Positions 21,667 to 30,388 are shown, counted from the stretch's first letter. The stretch is DNA of 64,000 nucleotides from Sellimonas caecigallum (GCF_019754295.1 NZ_VIRV01000007.1:1-64000); one strand, 5' to 3'. Made by a program: numbers and translations. The notes: generated by a model from the letters alone, not told the origin.

Positions 21667-23527
21667 GGATGTGTATGATGTAGCGGTCATAGGGGCCGGA
21701 CATGCGGGTTGTGAGGCAGCCCTCGCATGTGCAAGGCTTGGGATGAGAACCATTGTATTTACAGTAAGCATGGAGAGTGTGGCTATGATGCCATGTAATC
21801 CAAATATAGGAGGGACTTCTAAAGGACACCTTGTCAGGGAAGTAGATGCTCTGGGAGGAGAGATGGGAAAAATCATCGACCAGACCTTCATTCAGTCCAA
21901 AATGCTCAACCGTTCAAAAGGACCGGCGGTTCACTCGCTGCGGGCGCAGGCAGATAAGGCTCGCTACAGTACAGCTATGAGAATGGTACTGGAAAATCAG
22001 GAGAACCTGGATATCAAGCAGACGGAAGTTACAGAAATACTGACAGAAGAGGGAAAGGTAACAGGAGTCCGCATCGTATCGGGCGCCGTATACCCGTGCC
22101 GGGCTGTCATTCTCTGTACGGGGACGTATTTAAAAGCGCGGTGTATTTACGGGGATGTAAGCCTGGAGACGGGGCCAAATGGACTGCAGGCTGCCACACA
22201 TCTAACAGACTGTCTAAAAAATCTTGGTATCAGGATGTATCGGTTCAAAACAGGAACGCCGGCGAGAATTGACCGAAATTCCATCGACTTTTCTAAGATG
22301 GAGGAGCAAAAAGGAGATGAATATGTCACGCCGTTTTCCTTTACTACAGATCCGGAATCGATTCAGAGAGAGCAGGTTTCGTGCTGGCTTACGTACACAA
22401 ATGAGAGGACTCATGAAATTATAAGAAACAATCTGGATCGCTCTCCGCTGTTTTCTGGAATGATCGAAGGAACCGGTCCACGGTACTGTCCGTCTATCGA
22501 GGACAAGATTGTTAAATTTGCTGACAAAGATCGGCATCAGGTATTTATTGAACCGGAGGGAGAATCGACTACCGAGATGTATATCGGGGGGATGTCAAGT
22601 TCCCTTCCTGAAGATGTGCAATATGAAATGTACCGTTCTGTCCCGGGGCTGGAACATGCCAAAATTATGAGGAATGCTTACGCGATCGAGTATGATTGCA
22701 TCGATGCAAGACAGCTCTATCCGACGCTGGAATTCCGGGAAATTGAAGGACTCTACAGCGCAGGGCAGTTTAATGGAAGCTCTGGCTATGAAGAAGCGGC
22801 AGCTCAGGGGCTCATTGCGGGTATCAATGCGGCGTTGAAGATGAAAGGCGGAGAACAAATTGTCCTGGATCGTTCTCAGGCATATATAGGGGTTCTCATT
22901 GATGATCTGGTCACAAAAGAAAGTCATGAGCCTTACCGGATGATGACGTCAAGAGCGGAATATCGCCTTCTTTTGAGACAGGATAATGCAGATCAGCGAT
23001 TGACAAAAATTGGATATGAAATTGGTCTGATACCACAAGAAAGGTATGAAAGACTGTTAGAAAAAGAAAAACAAATTGCATCTGAGATAGAACGAGTAGA
23101 ACATGTAAATGTTGGAACGAGTGAAGCGGTACAAAACTTGCTCAAACAGTATGGAAGTACTCCGCTTTCATCCGGATCTACCATTGCAGAGTTGATACGC
23201 AGACCGGAATTAAGTTATGAGATTCTGGCGCCTATTGACCCGCAAAGACCAAATGTTTCACATGAAACATCGGAACAGATAAACATCAATATCAAGTATG
23301 ACGGATATATTAAACGTCAGATGAGGCAAGTCGAACAGTTCAAAAAGATGGAAAAAAAGCGTATTCCAGAAGATATCGATTATGACAAAGTGAAAAGCCT
23401 GCGGATTGAAGCTGTTCAGAAATTGAAAGAGCAGCGTCCGGTATCTATCGGACAGGCATCCAGAATATCTGGAGTTTCACCTGCTGACATATCTGTACTC
23501 CTTGTTTATCTGGAATCAATTCGATAG
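21632..23527 (+). CDS. mnmG: tRNA uridine-5-carboxymethylaminomethyl modification enzyme MnmG
   Basis: 631 residues. FAD-binding [10 protein letters not shown] is near the N-terminus. The PCNPSIGG-like loop is PCNPNIGG. The second signature [12 protein letters not shown] and the C-terminal helical SGVSPADI region are present. Partner of MnmE. A parS-like 16-mer lies within the gene at 23254-23269. Confidence 0.97.
   Translation: MKYSANSVWENKDVYDVAVIGAGHAGCEAALACARLGMRTIVFTVSMESVAMMPCNPNIGGTSKGHLVREVDALGGEMGKIIDQTFIQSKMLNRSKGPAVHSLRAQADKARYSTAMRMVLENQENLDIKQTEVTEILTEEGKVTGVRIVSGAVYPCRAVILCTGTYLKARCIYGDVSLETGPNGLQAATHLTDCLKNLGIRMYRFKTGTPARIDRNSIDFSKMEEQKGDEYVTPFSFTTDPESIQREQVSCWLTYTNERTHEIIRNNLDRSPLFSGMIEGTGPRYCPSIEDKIVKFADKDRHQVFIEPEGESTTEMYIGGMSSSLPEDVQYEMYRSVPGLEHAKIMRNAYAIEYDCIDARQLYPTLEFREIEGLYSAGQFNGSSGYEEAAAQGLIAGINAALKMKGGEQIVLDRSQAYIGVLIDDLVTKESHEPYRMMTSRAEYRLLLRQDNADQRLTKIGYEIGLIPQERYERLLEKEKQIASEIERVEHVNVGTSEAVQNLLKQYGSTPLSSGSTIAELIRRPELSYEILAPIDPQRPNVSHETSEQININIKYDGYIKRQMRQVEQFKKMEKKRIPEDIDYDKVKSLRIEAVQKLKEQRPVSIGQASRISGVSPADISVLLVYLESIR
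23254..23269. other. parS-like site within mnmG
   Basis: TGTTTCACATGAAACA, a perfect 16-bp palindrome apart from the two central bases. It differs from the classic parS TGTTTCACGTGAAACA at one position. Part of the cluster around parAB. Confidence 0.75.
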
Positions 23528-23591
23528 TCTGGAAAAGTAGTTTTTTGTACACTGATTTGTGAAAAAAATAAAGTATAGAAAAGGGAGAAAT

Positions 23592-24305
23592 ATGAATACA
23601 CTTTTTGAAAAAAAACTTGACGCCTTGGGATTGAAACTAAATGAAAAACAATATGCACAGTTTGATCGTTACTATGAGATGCTGGTAGAATGGAACAAAG
23701 TAATGAATCTTACTGGTATCACAGAATATGATGAGGTCAATGAAAAACATTTTGTGGACAGCCTGTCAATTGTAAAGATCGTTGATCTGAATCAGGTAAA
23801 AAAGGTAATTGATATTGGAACTGGAGCTGGATTTCCGGGACTCCCTTTGAAAATTGCATTTCCGGAACTGGAGGTTGTTCTGCTGGATTCTCTCAATAAG
23901 CGAATTCAGTTTTTAAATGCAGTGATCAAAGAGCTGGGATTGGATGGGATTTCTACGATACATGGAAGGGCAGAGGATTTTGCAAAAAAAGCCGAGTACA
24001 GAGAAAGTTTTGATCTCTGTGTTTCCAGAGCAGTAGCCAATCTTGCATCTCTGTCGGAATATTGTCTTCCTTATGTGAAAGTGGGAGGTAAATTTATTTC
24101 TTATAAATCCGGAGAGATAGATGAGGAAGTAAAAGAGTCAGAAAAGGCAGTATTTATACTGGGAGGAACGATTTCAGGTGTGATAAAGTTTACCCTGCCG
24201 GATACAGATATAAAGAGGTCTTTTGTTGTGGCTGACAAGAAAAAACAGACGGCAAAAAAATATCCGCGAAAGGCTGGTATGCCGACAAAAGAGCCGTTAA
24301 AATAG
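23592..24305 (+). CDS. rsmG: 16S rRNA (guanine527-N7)-methyltransferase RsmG
   Basis: 237 residues. The SAM-binding loop is DIGTGAGFPGLPLKI. The acidic LLDSLNKR and the conserved VSRAVANL motif are present. The start at 23592 has AAGGGAG upstream. Last gene of the rpmH-to-rsmG series and followed by a hairpin terminator that contains a parS-like core. Loss of this enzyme gives low-level streptomycin resistance in other bacteria. Confidence 0.96.
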   Translation: MNTLFEKKLDALGLKLNEKQYAQFDRYYEMLVEWNKVMNLTGITEYDEVNEKHFVDSLSIVKIVDLNQVKKVIDIGTGAGFPGLPLKIAFPELEVVLLDSLNKRIQFLNAVIKELGLDGISTIHGRAEDFAKKAEYRESFDLCVSRAVANLASLSEYCLPYVKVGGKFISYKSGEIDEEVKESEKAVFILGGTISGVIKFTLPDTDIKRSFVVADKKKQTAKKYPRKAGMPTKEPLK

Positions 24306-24326
24306 TTTTTAAATAAAAGCCCGTAT

Positions 24327-24364
24327 AAAAATGGAGATGTTTCATGTGAAACATCTCCATTTTT
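24327..24364. terminator. Bidirectional terminator with a parS-like core
   Basis: A 30-nt perfect palindrome (24331-24360), flanked by AAAA and TTTT, separates rsmG from the convergent hydrolase gene. Its centre, 24338-24353, is TGTTTCATGTGAAACA, the same parS-like 16-mer found in mnmG and before parA. One element therefore appears to act both as transcription terminator and as ParB site. Confidence 0.75.
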
Positions 24365-24373
24365 AAGTTCGTA

Positions 24374-25327
24374 TTATTTCGGATCCAATAGAATCTCTAC
24401 TTGTTCTGCAAAGACATTTGGGGCTTCCATCTGAGGAAGACGTTTTGTCTGAGATATGGAAATAATCTCGATAGATGGAAGAAATCTTTGGTACAGTTTT
24501 GCATCTGCCTCATACATTGGATTTCCGCCGCCATGAATAATAAACACGCTGTTTGTGATGGAAGGAAGAAAAGATGCCAGATTCACATTTACATAATTCC
24601 CTTTCATACTTGCAAACAAATGTCGAGAACGCATATATTCAGTGTGGGCTGCTTCATAAAAAGTATTTACGGTAATATCTTCGATGAGAGCAGGATCATA
24701 ATAGTATTCAGTTTCAAAAAGAGATTCTATACGTTTTTTAGCAAATAAAATATTGTAGAGTAAAGTGCCAATCAACGGCAGATTAATAAAATGATATAAT
24801 AACTTTGAACGTTTTGTAGGAACTTTTGCCAGGTCATGGAGATTCTGAGGATTTACAAAAATCATTTTATCTATCATTTCTCTTTCGCCTGTGCAGGCCA
24901 TCAAAGCCAGAGGAGCAGAATTCCCGGATGCTATTATATCGCAAGGTTCTCCTACGATGTTTTTGATAAAATCAGAAATCATCTGAACATAGAGGAAATT
25001 TGTATATGTCAGATTCGGTTTTTCTGAAGATCCACATCCAAGAAGATCAACAGTGTATACAGTGTGATTTTTTGATAATAGCGGAAGAACATTGTCCCAC
25101 TCACAGGAAGAACTGACAGGAGACAGATCGTGGAGCAGAAGCAGAGGTTTTCCCGTGCCTTTTTTTACATAATGTATCTTTCCAAATCTCCAGTTATATT
25201 CATTTTCTCCGTTTTTGTGAAGCAGATTGTCAATAGTGGAAATATAAAATGTAAGTTTGTTGATGACATATATTGCTGCGGCTGACAGAGTTGCTAATAT
25301 ACCTAAAGTCCATAATTTTTTCTTCAT
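24374..25327 (-). CDS. Membrane-anchored alpha/beta-hydrolase-fold protein
   Basis: 317 residues. One N-terminal membrane anchor (about residues 5-24), then an alpha/beta-hydrolase fold: LLLLHDLSP oxyanion loop and DLLGCGSSEKP. The nucleophile elbow reads SGNSAP, with Ser present but the usual last Gly replaced by Pro. The C-terminal block expected as GHxPxxEAP reads KRLPQMEAP, so the catalytic His is missing. It may be a non-catalytic or altered member. It is convergent with rsmG. No function is assigned. Confidence 0.75.
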   Translation of the reverse strand: MKKKLWTLGILATLSAAAIYVINKLTFYISTIDNLLHKNGENEYNWRFGKIHYVKKGTGKPLLLLHDLSPVSSSCEWDNVLPLLSKNHTVYTVDLLGCGSSEKPNLTYTNFLYVQMISDFIKNIVGEPCDIIASGNSAPLALMACTGEREMIDKMIFVNPQNLHDLAKVPTKRSKLLYHFINLPLIGTLLYNILFAKKRIESLFETEYYYDPALIEDITVNTFYEAAHTEYMRSRHLFASMKGNYVNVNLASFLPSITNSVFIIHGGGNPMYEADAKLYQRFLPSIEIISISQTKRLPQMEAPNVFAEQVEILLDPK

Positions 25328-25450
25328 AAATTACCATGCCAACTTTCTTTGTTATGTTTTACCCTAACATCATTATTATACTACAATAGCATAGCCAAGG
25401 AAAGAAAAGAAACAATAAATTTTCAGACATAATAATAGAAGGATTTGTTT

Positions 25451-25466
25451 TGTTTCACATGAAACA
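25451..25466. other. parS-like site upstream of parA
   Basis: TGTTTCACATGAAACA, identical to the 23254 site and the reverse complement of the 24338 site. Located 64 nt before the parA start and just upstream of a TATAAT at 25495-25500, so it may also influence parA transcription. Confidence 0.8.
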
Positions 25467-25529
25467 TTTTCTAGATTCTGTATAGAAAAGGTGTTATAAT
25501 AATGCCTATGAAAGAAAGGTGAGGTATAA

Positions 25530-26300
25530 ATGGATAGAATTATCGCGGTTGCCAATCAGAAAGGCGGCGTAGGAAAGACAACAACTGCTATTAATCTGGC
25601 AGCATGTCTGGCAGCAAAAGGGAAAAAAATATTGGCGATCGATATGGATCCGCAGGGAAATATGACCAGCGGGTTGGGGGTGGAGAAAGATCAGGTAGAA
25701 GCAACAGTCTATGATCTTATTATCGGTTCCGCAGAAATAGAAGAAGTCCTTTGTAAAGACGTACTTGAAAACCTGGATGTCCTTCCAGCGAATATTAATC
25801 TGTCTGCCGCAGAGATTGAAATCATGGGTGTGGAAAATAAAGAGTACATCCTAAGAGGAGAAGTGGATAAGATAAAAGAAAACTATGATTTTGTTATTAT
25901 CGACTGCCCACCGTCTTTGAATATGCTCACGATCAATGCCATGACGACTGCGGACAGTGTTCTTGTTCCAATACAGTGTGAGTACTATGCGCTGGAAGGT
26001 CTTAGTCAGCTGATTCATACAATTGAGCTTGTGCAGGATCGTCTCAATGACAAATTGAGAATGGAAGGTGTCGTATTTACGATGTATGATGCCAGAACTA
26101 ATCTTTCCCTCCAGGTGGTGGAAAATGTCAAAGACAATCTGGAACAGACTATCTACAAAACAATTATTCCTAGAAATATCCGGCTGGCGGAAGCTCCAAG
26201 CTACGGAATGCCGATCAATCTTTATGATCCGAAATCCACAGGAGCAGAGAGTTACATGTTGTTGGCAGATGAAGTGATTCATAAAGGAGAGGAAGAATGA
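25530..26300 (+). CDS. parA: Chromosome-partitioning ATPase ParA/Soj
   Basis: 256 residues. The deviant Walker A is KGGVGKTTTAINLA, Walker A' is MDPQGN and Walker B is FVIIDCPPSL. Family of MinD/ParA ATPases that bind DNA non-specifically and, in Firmicutes, also control DnaA. The AGGTGAGG ribosome-binding site is strong. The 3' end overlaps parB by 4 nt (ATGA). Confidence 0.96.
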   Translation: MDRIIAVANQKGGVGKTTTAINLAACLAAKGKKILAIDMDPQGNMTSGLGVEKDQVEATVYDLIIGSAEIEEVLCKDVLENLDVLPANINLSAAEIEIMGVENKEYILRGEVDKIKENYDFVIIDCPPSLNMLTINAMTTADSVLVPIQCEYYALEGLSQLIHTIELVQDRLNDKLRMEGVVFTMYDARTNLSLQVVENVKDNLEQTIYKTIIPRNIRLAEAPSYGMPINLYDPKSTGAESYMLLADEVIHKGEEE

Positions 26301-27220
26301 CAGTAAAAAGAAGTGGATTAGGAAAAGGCCTCGGCAAAGGGTTGGACAGTTTGATTCCGGATAATAAAGGATCCAGGAAAAACAGTGCTGCCCAAAAAGA
26401 AAACAAAGAAGAAACCGTATCATCAGGTGAAAGAATGGTAAAAATCAACAAGGTAGAGCCTAACAGGGAACAGCCAAGAAAAAAATTTGAAGAAGACTCT
26501 CTGCTAGAACTGGCAGACTCCATCAAACAGTTTGGAGTGCTTCAGCCGCTTCTCGTACAGCAAAAAGATGGATATTTTGAAATTATTGCAGGGGAGAGAA
26601 GATGGCGCGCTGCTAAGCTGGCTGGGATCAAGGAGGTTCCGGTTATTGTCCGTGAGTACACAGACAAGGAAGTTGTGGAGATCGCTTTGATTGAAAATAT
26701 TCAGAGAGAAAACCTAAATCCCATTGAAGAAGCTATGGCCTACAAGCGGTTGATGAAAGAGTTTCACATGAAACAGGACGAGATAGCCGAGAGGGTGGCA
26801 AAGAGCCGTACTGCGGTTACCAATTCCATACGTCTGTTGAAATTGGATGATAGAGTACAGCAGATGGTCATCGAGGATATGATTTCCACAGGACATGCAA
26901 GAACGTTGCTCGGGCTGGAAGACGGCGAAGAGCAGTATGCTATCGCGAACAAAGTATTTGATGAAAAGCTGAGTGTCCGAGAACTGGAAAAACTTATCAA
27001 GGAATTAAAAAATCCAAAAGAAAAGAAAGAAAAACAGTCCAGGGAAAATGATTTTATTTATCGGGATCTTGAGGAACGGATGAAGGGAATCATGGGGACA
27101 AAAGTCTGTGTAAACAGAAAAGCAAACGGAAGAGGAAAAATAGAGATAGAATACTATTCTGATGAAGAGCTGGAAAGATTATTTGAAATGATTATGAGCA
27201 TAAAAGAAGGAGTCAGATAG
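26297..27220 (+). CDS. parB: Chromosome-partitioning protein ParB/Spo0J
   Basis: 307 residues. The N-terminal ParB/CTPase domain has GERRWRAAK and ENIQRENLN. The helix-turn-helix around SRTAVTNSIRLLKL binds parS, and the dimerisation domain is C-terminal. It would load at the parS-like sites in this neighbourhood and recruit SMC. A near-match site (26760-26775) lies within its own coding sequence. Confidence 0.96.
   Translation: MTVKRSGLGKGLGKGLDSLIPDNKGSRKNSAAQKENKEETVSSGERMVKINKVEPNREQPRKKFEEDSLLELADSIKQFGVLQPLLVQQKDGYFEIIAGERRWRAAKLAGIKEVPVIVREYTDKEVVEIALIENIQRENLNPIEEAMAYKRLMKEFHMKQDEIAERVAKSRTAVTNSIRLLKLDDRVQQMVIEDMISTGHARTLLGLEDGEEQYAIANKVFDEKLSVRELEKLIKELKNPKEKKEKQSRENDFIYRDLEERMKGIMGTKVCVNRKANGRGKIEIEYYSDEELERLFEMIMSIKEGVR
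26760..26775. other. parS-like site within parB
   Basis: AGTTTCACATGAAACA, 15 of 16 identical to the TGTTTCACATGAAACA sites. It could be a weaker ParB-binding site. Confidence 0.55.
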
Positions 27221-27221
27221 T

Positions 27222-27752
27222 ATGCAAAGCACGATCTTAGAGAGTATAGGAATCGATCCGTTTTATCTTTTTCTCGCGATGGCCATACTGATCGTCATTT
27301 TGTTTGTGATGGTAATCAGACTTCACATGAAACATGCAAGATTAAAGAGAAGCTACAGTCTCTTTATGAGAGGAAAAGATGGAAAATCGTTGGAGGAAAA
27401 TATACAGGGTCATCTGGAAAAGATGGAAGAAATAGAGATGCTCTCAGAGGAGAATCAGATTGAACTGAGAGTAATAAAAGAAAGGTTTACCGGAAGTTAT
27501 CAGAAAACGGGAATGGTCAGATATGATGCCTTTCATGAAATGGGCGGAAATTTGAGCTTTGCTTTTTCCATGCTGGATGGGAATGATAATGGATGGATAT
27601 TGAATGTGATGCACAGCAGAGAAGGGTGCTACATGTACATGAAAGAGATCGTCAGAGGTGAAAGTTATATGGAACTTTCAGACGAGGAGACAGAGGCTCT
27701 GGAACGTGCAATATATCAGGAAACATATGATCTGGAAAAAGTAAATTCATAA
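27222..27752 (+). CDS. DUF4446 family protein
   Basis: 176 residues. One N-terminal membrane helix (about 13-35), a short coiled segment, then a compact domain with YDAFHEMGGNLSFAFSMLDG and GWILNVMHSREG, the pattern of DUF4446. The family sits after parB in many Clostridia, but its function is unknown. It starts 1 nt after the parB stop and so is probably co-expressed. A partial parS-like match (13/16) lies at 27319-27334. Confidence 0.85.
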   Translation: MQSTILESIGIDPFYLFLAMAILIVILFVMVIRLHMKHARLKRSYSLFMRGKDGKSLEENIQGHLEKMEEIEMLSEENQIELRVIKERFTGSYQKTGMVRYDAFHEMGGNLSFAFSMLDGNDNGWILNVMHSREGCYMYMKEIVRGESYMELSDEETEALERAIYQETYDLEKVNS

Positions 27753-27775
27753 ATAAAAGGAAGGAAAGAAAAATT

Positions 27776-29053
27776 ATGTTAGATATCAAATTTGTCAGAA
27801 ACAATCCGGATACAGTCAAAGAGAATATCAAAAAGAAATTCCAGGATGAGAAACTTCCTCTCGTAGATGAAGTCATCGAGCTGGATAAGAGAAACAGAGA
27901 AATCAAACAGGAAGTCGAAGCGCTGCGTGCAGATAAGAATAAGATTTCAAAACAGATCGGCGCATGTATGGCACAGGGAAAGAAAGAAGAAGCAGAAGAA
28001 CTGAAAAAGCAGGTTGAGGCAAATGCGGGAAGAACAGCAGAACTGTCTCAGGAAGAAAAAGAAGTAGAAGAAAAGATCAAAAAGATCATGATGGTCATCC
28101 CGAATATTATAGATCCTTCTGTGCCGGTAGGAAAAGACGACAGTGAAAATGTGGAGCTGGAACGTTTCGGCGAGCCGGTTGTTCCGGATTACGAAATTCC
28201 GTATCACACAGAAATCATGGAAAAATTCAATGGAATCGATCTGGAAAGCGCTGGAAAAGTGGCAGGAAACGGTTTCTACTATTTGATGGGCGATATTGCA
28301 AGACTCCATTCCGCTGTGATCTCTTATGCGAGAGATTTTATGATCAACAGAGGATTCACTTACTGTGTGCCTCCGTTCATGATCCGCAGCAATGTAGTGA
28401 CTGGGGTTATGAGCTTCGCTGAAATGGATGCGATGATGTACAAGATCGAAGGAGAAGATCTTTATCTTATCGGAACAAGTGAACATTCTATGATCGGAAA
28501 ATTTATCGATACAATGCTTCCGGAGGAAACTCTTCCGAGAACACTCACAAGCTACTCTCCATGTTTCCGTAAGGAAAAAGGTGCTCACGGAATCGAGGAG
28601 AGAGGAGTGTACCGTATCCATCAGTTCGAAAAGCAGGAAATGATCGTGGTATGTAAACCGGAAGAAAGTATGGAATGGTATGAAAAACTCTGGAAGAATA
28701 CAGTAGATTTCTTCCGCACACTGGATATTCCGGTCCGCACGTTAGAGTGCTGTTCAGGTGATCTCGCAGACTTGAAAGTAAAATCCTGCGATGTGGAAGC
28801 ATGGTCTCCAAGACAGAAAAAATATTTTGAAGTGGGAAGCTGCTCCAACCTGGGAGACGCACAGGCAAGACGTCTTGGTATCCGTGTAAAAGGAAAAGAC
28901 GGAAAATATTTTGCACACACATTAAATAACACAGTTGTTGCTCCGCCTAGAATGCTGATCGCATTTCTGGAAAACAATCTCCAGGCAGATGGCTCTGTGA
29001 GAATTCCGGAAGCATTGCAGCCATATATGGGCGGTATGAAGGAAATAAGATAA
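27776..29053 (+). CDS. serS: Seryl-tRNA synthetase
   Basis: 425 residues. The N-terminal antiparallel coiled-coil arm is about residues 30-100. Class II motif 2 is SPCFRKEKGAHGIEERG and motif 3 lies near RIPEALQPYMGG. The TSEHS serine-binding motif is present as IGTSEHSMI. Only 23 nt separate it from the DUF4446 gene, so no T-box leader fits upstream. The last base of its stop codon is the first base of the next start. Confidence 0.97.
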   Translation: MLDIKFVRNNPDTVKENIKKKFQDEKLPLVDEVIELDKRNREIKQEVEALRADKNKISKQIGACMAQGKKEEAEELKKQVEANAGRTAELSQEEKEVEEKIKKIMMVIPNIIDPSVPVGKDDSENVELERFGEPVVPDYEIPYHTEIMEKFNGIDLESAGKVAGNGFYYLMGDIARLHSAVISYARDFMINRGFTYCVPPFMIRSNVVTGVMSFAEMDAMMYKIEGEDLYLIGTSEHSMIGKFIDTMLPEETLPRTLTSYSPCFRKEKGAHGIEERGVYRIHQFEKQEMIVVCKPEESMEWYEKLWKNTVDFFRTLDIPVRTLECCSGDLADLKVKSCDVEAWSPRQKKYFEVGSCSNLGDAQARRLGIRVKGKDGKYFAHTLNNTVVAPPRMLIAFLENNLQADGSVRIPEALQPYMGGMKEIR

Positions 29054-29928
29054 TGCATATATATACAAAATCCATTGGATTCGGAGATTTCTCCGGATCC
29101 AAGATGAAAGAGATAGAACGGGAGACAAAATACGCATTTACCTCCCACGAAAGAAGAATCCTCGACCGGGATACCGATTACTGTGAATACAGAAAAAAAT
29201 TCGGAGAACGTCTGGCTCTTGGACTCTATGGCACTGTAGATATGCATGAAGAGTTCGAACGCGACTACGCTGTACCGATTTTCGAAGGAAAAGGCGTTAC
29301 TATGTATTCAGATATGACGGTGGAAAAACGTATGGACCGGGAAGCCTACACAGGAATCTGTGAGGATGCCAGGGTAGATATCTCTATCATCTTTTATATC
29401 CAGAATGCGATGGAATATCTCAGGGAAAAACAAAACGGAAATCTGAGAAGGAAGAAAATTTCCATCACACTGTCCGGCCTTGCACTGGAAGGAACCGTTT
29501 TGCTGCCTGTCATCAAAAATGAACAGAAGAAAAAACAGCAAAAAGAAGACTTCCGCAATCGGATGATGCTCCTGAGCGCGGCAAGAGAAGGAAACGAGGA
29601 TGCTATCGAGACTCTGACATTAAATGATATGAATCTTTATCATCAGGTGTCCCAGAGAATTGAGAGGAAAGAAGATATTTTCAGCATCGTAGACACATAC
29701 TTTATGCCAGCTGGCGTGGAATGTGACAGATACTCGATCATGGGAGAGATCATCGCTATGGATGTGGACGTCAACAACGTTACACAGGAAGAAATACTGA
29801 TCCTCACGCTGAACGTCAATGAGATGATATTTGACGTCTGTGTGCCAAAGCATCGGGTTCTGGGAGAACCTGATGTAGGAAGAAGATTCCGTACGGAAAT
29901 ATGGCTTCAGGGTAGGATTAATTTCTAA
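29053..29928 (+). CDS. DUF3881-like protein
   Basis: 291 residues. Starts MHIYTKSIGFGDFSG. There is no membrane segment and no recognised catalytic motif, and the pattern is mixed acidic/basic. It resembles a Lachnospiraceae family (DUF3881) found downstream of serS; the family name is from memory and should be treated as probable. Translationally coupled to serS by a 1-nt overlap. Function unknown. Confidence 0.7.
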   Translation: MHIYTKSIGFGDFSGSKMKEIERETKYAFTSHERRILDRDTDYCEYRKKFGERLALGLYGTVDMHEEFERDYAVPIFEGKGVTMYSDMTVEKRMDREAYTGICEDARVDISIIFYIQNAMEYLREKQNGNLRRKKISITLSGLALEGTVLLPVIKNEQKKKQQKEDFRNRMMLLSAAREGNEDAIETLTLNDMNLYHQVSQRIERKEDIFSIVDTYFMPAGVECDRYSIMGEIIAMDVDVNNVTQEEILILTLNVNEMIFDVCVPKHRVLGEPDVGRRFRTEIWLQGRINF

Positions 29929-29934
29929 AAATAC

Positions 29935-29963
29935 TTCACAACACTCCCTATTTATGTTATAAT
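29935..29963 (+). promoter_or_regulatory. Promoter of the split tRNA-Arg(CCU)
   Basis: -35 TTCACA, 17-nt spacer, -10 TATAAT, ending 27 nt before the tRNA 5' end. It would still transcribe across the island junction. Confidence 0.6.
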
Positions 29964-29972
29964 AGGGAGTGT
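29941..29972 (+). terminator. Palindrome after the serS operon, overlapping the tRNA promoter
   Basis: ACACTCCCTA (29941-29950) and TAGGGAGTGT (29963-29972) form a perfect 10-bp stem starting 12 nt after the DUF3881-like stop. The following sequence is only moderately T-rich. The hairpin spans the -10 box of the tRNA promoter, so termination and initiation are interleaved here. Confidence 0.5.
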
Positions 29973-29990
29973 GTGAATTTTATATATTGT

Positions 29991-30029
29991 GTCCTCTTAG
30001 TAAAATGGATATTACGGATCCCTCCTAAG
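29991..30029 (+). pseudogene. 5' half of host tRNA-Arg(CCU), interrupted in the anticodon loop
   Basis: Acceptor 5' strand GTCCTCT, D arm GTAA/TTAC, 5' anticodon stem GATCC and loop CTCCTAA are present. The next bases (TGTTTGG) do not pair with the stem. The missing half is at 55967-56007. Joining the two gives a 72-nt tRNA with a perfect GATCC/GGATC anticodon stem and a GTCCTCT/AGGGGAC acceptor. Confidence 0.92.
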
Positions 30030-30037
30030 TGTTTGGT

Positions 30038-30141
30038 AAGCGAACACCTCATGGAAGCAGGGACAGGCAGATTTGAGTACAAATCGGATCTGGTACGGAA
30101 ACGAATTGAACAGGAGTTGAACATGAAAAAGGTGTTCGCTT
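30038..30141. repeat. 12-bp perfect inverted repeat beside the left attachment site
   Basis: AAGCGAACACCT (30038-30049) and AGGTGTTCGCTT (30130-30141) are exact reverse complements 80 nt apart, beginning 8 nt inside the island. They could be arm sites of the lost recombinase or the remnant of a small regulatory region. The region between has a short open frame (ATG at 30051, 50 codons) that I do not recognise. Confidence 0.5.
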
Positions 30142-30261
30142 CACTGTCAAAGAAACAGAAAAAATTGTTGGTTACCAGTCATAAAAAATGGCTGTTACCA
30201 TAGAATCGGTTATCTGACCGAGAGGCTGAAAACCCAGTGTTTAAGCCAAAAATCAGAGAAT

Positions 30262-30335
30262 GTCTTCGTAGCTCAGCTGGATAGAGCACTCGCCTCCTAA
30301 GCGAGGGGTCAGAGGTTCAAATCCTCCCGGAGACG
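30262..30335 (+). tRNA. tRNA-Arg(CCU), intact, carried by the island
   Basis: 74 nt. Acceptor GTCTTCG/CGGAGAC, D arm with AGCTGGATAGAGC, anticodon stem CTCGC/GCGAG with loop CTCCTAA (anticodon CCU, reads AGG), T loop TTCAAAT, discriminator G, no CCA. Its body differs clearly from the split host tRNA, so it is not a duplicate of it. It lies 233 nt inside the left junction and is followed by a hairpin terminator. Confidence 0.95.
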
Positions 30336-30341
30336 GCAAAT

Positions 30342-30388
30342 ATAAGCGGGAATTATTAGCTGGAACGGCTGAATAATTACCCGCTTAT
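30342..30388 (+). terminator. Terminator of the island tRNA
   Basis: Long hairpin ATAAGCGGGAATTATT / AATAATTACCCGCTTAT with one bulge, followed by TTCATTTT. Confidence 0.6.

Noticed and set aside
27753-27775. T-box leader for serS
   Set aside because: Only 23 nt separate serS from the preceding gene, too short for a T-box.
29973-30203. Open frame across the split tRNA and left island end
   Set aside because: It runs through the tRNA sequence, has no ribosome-binding site and no recognisable domain, and is treated as chance.
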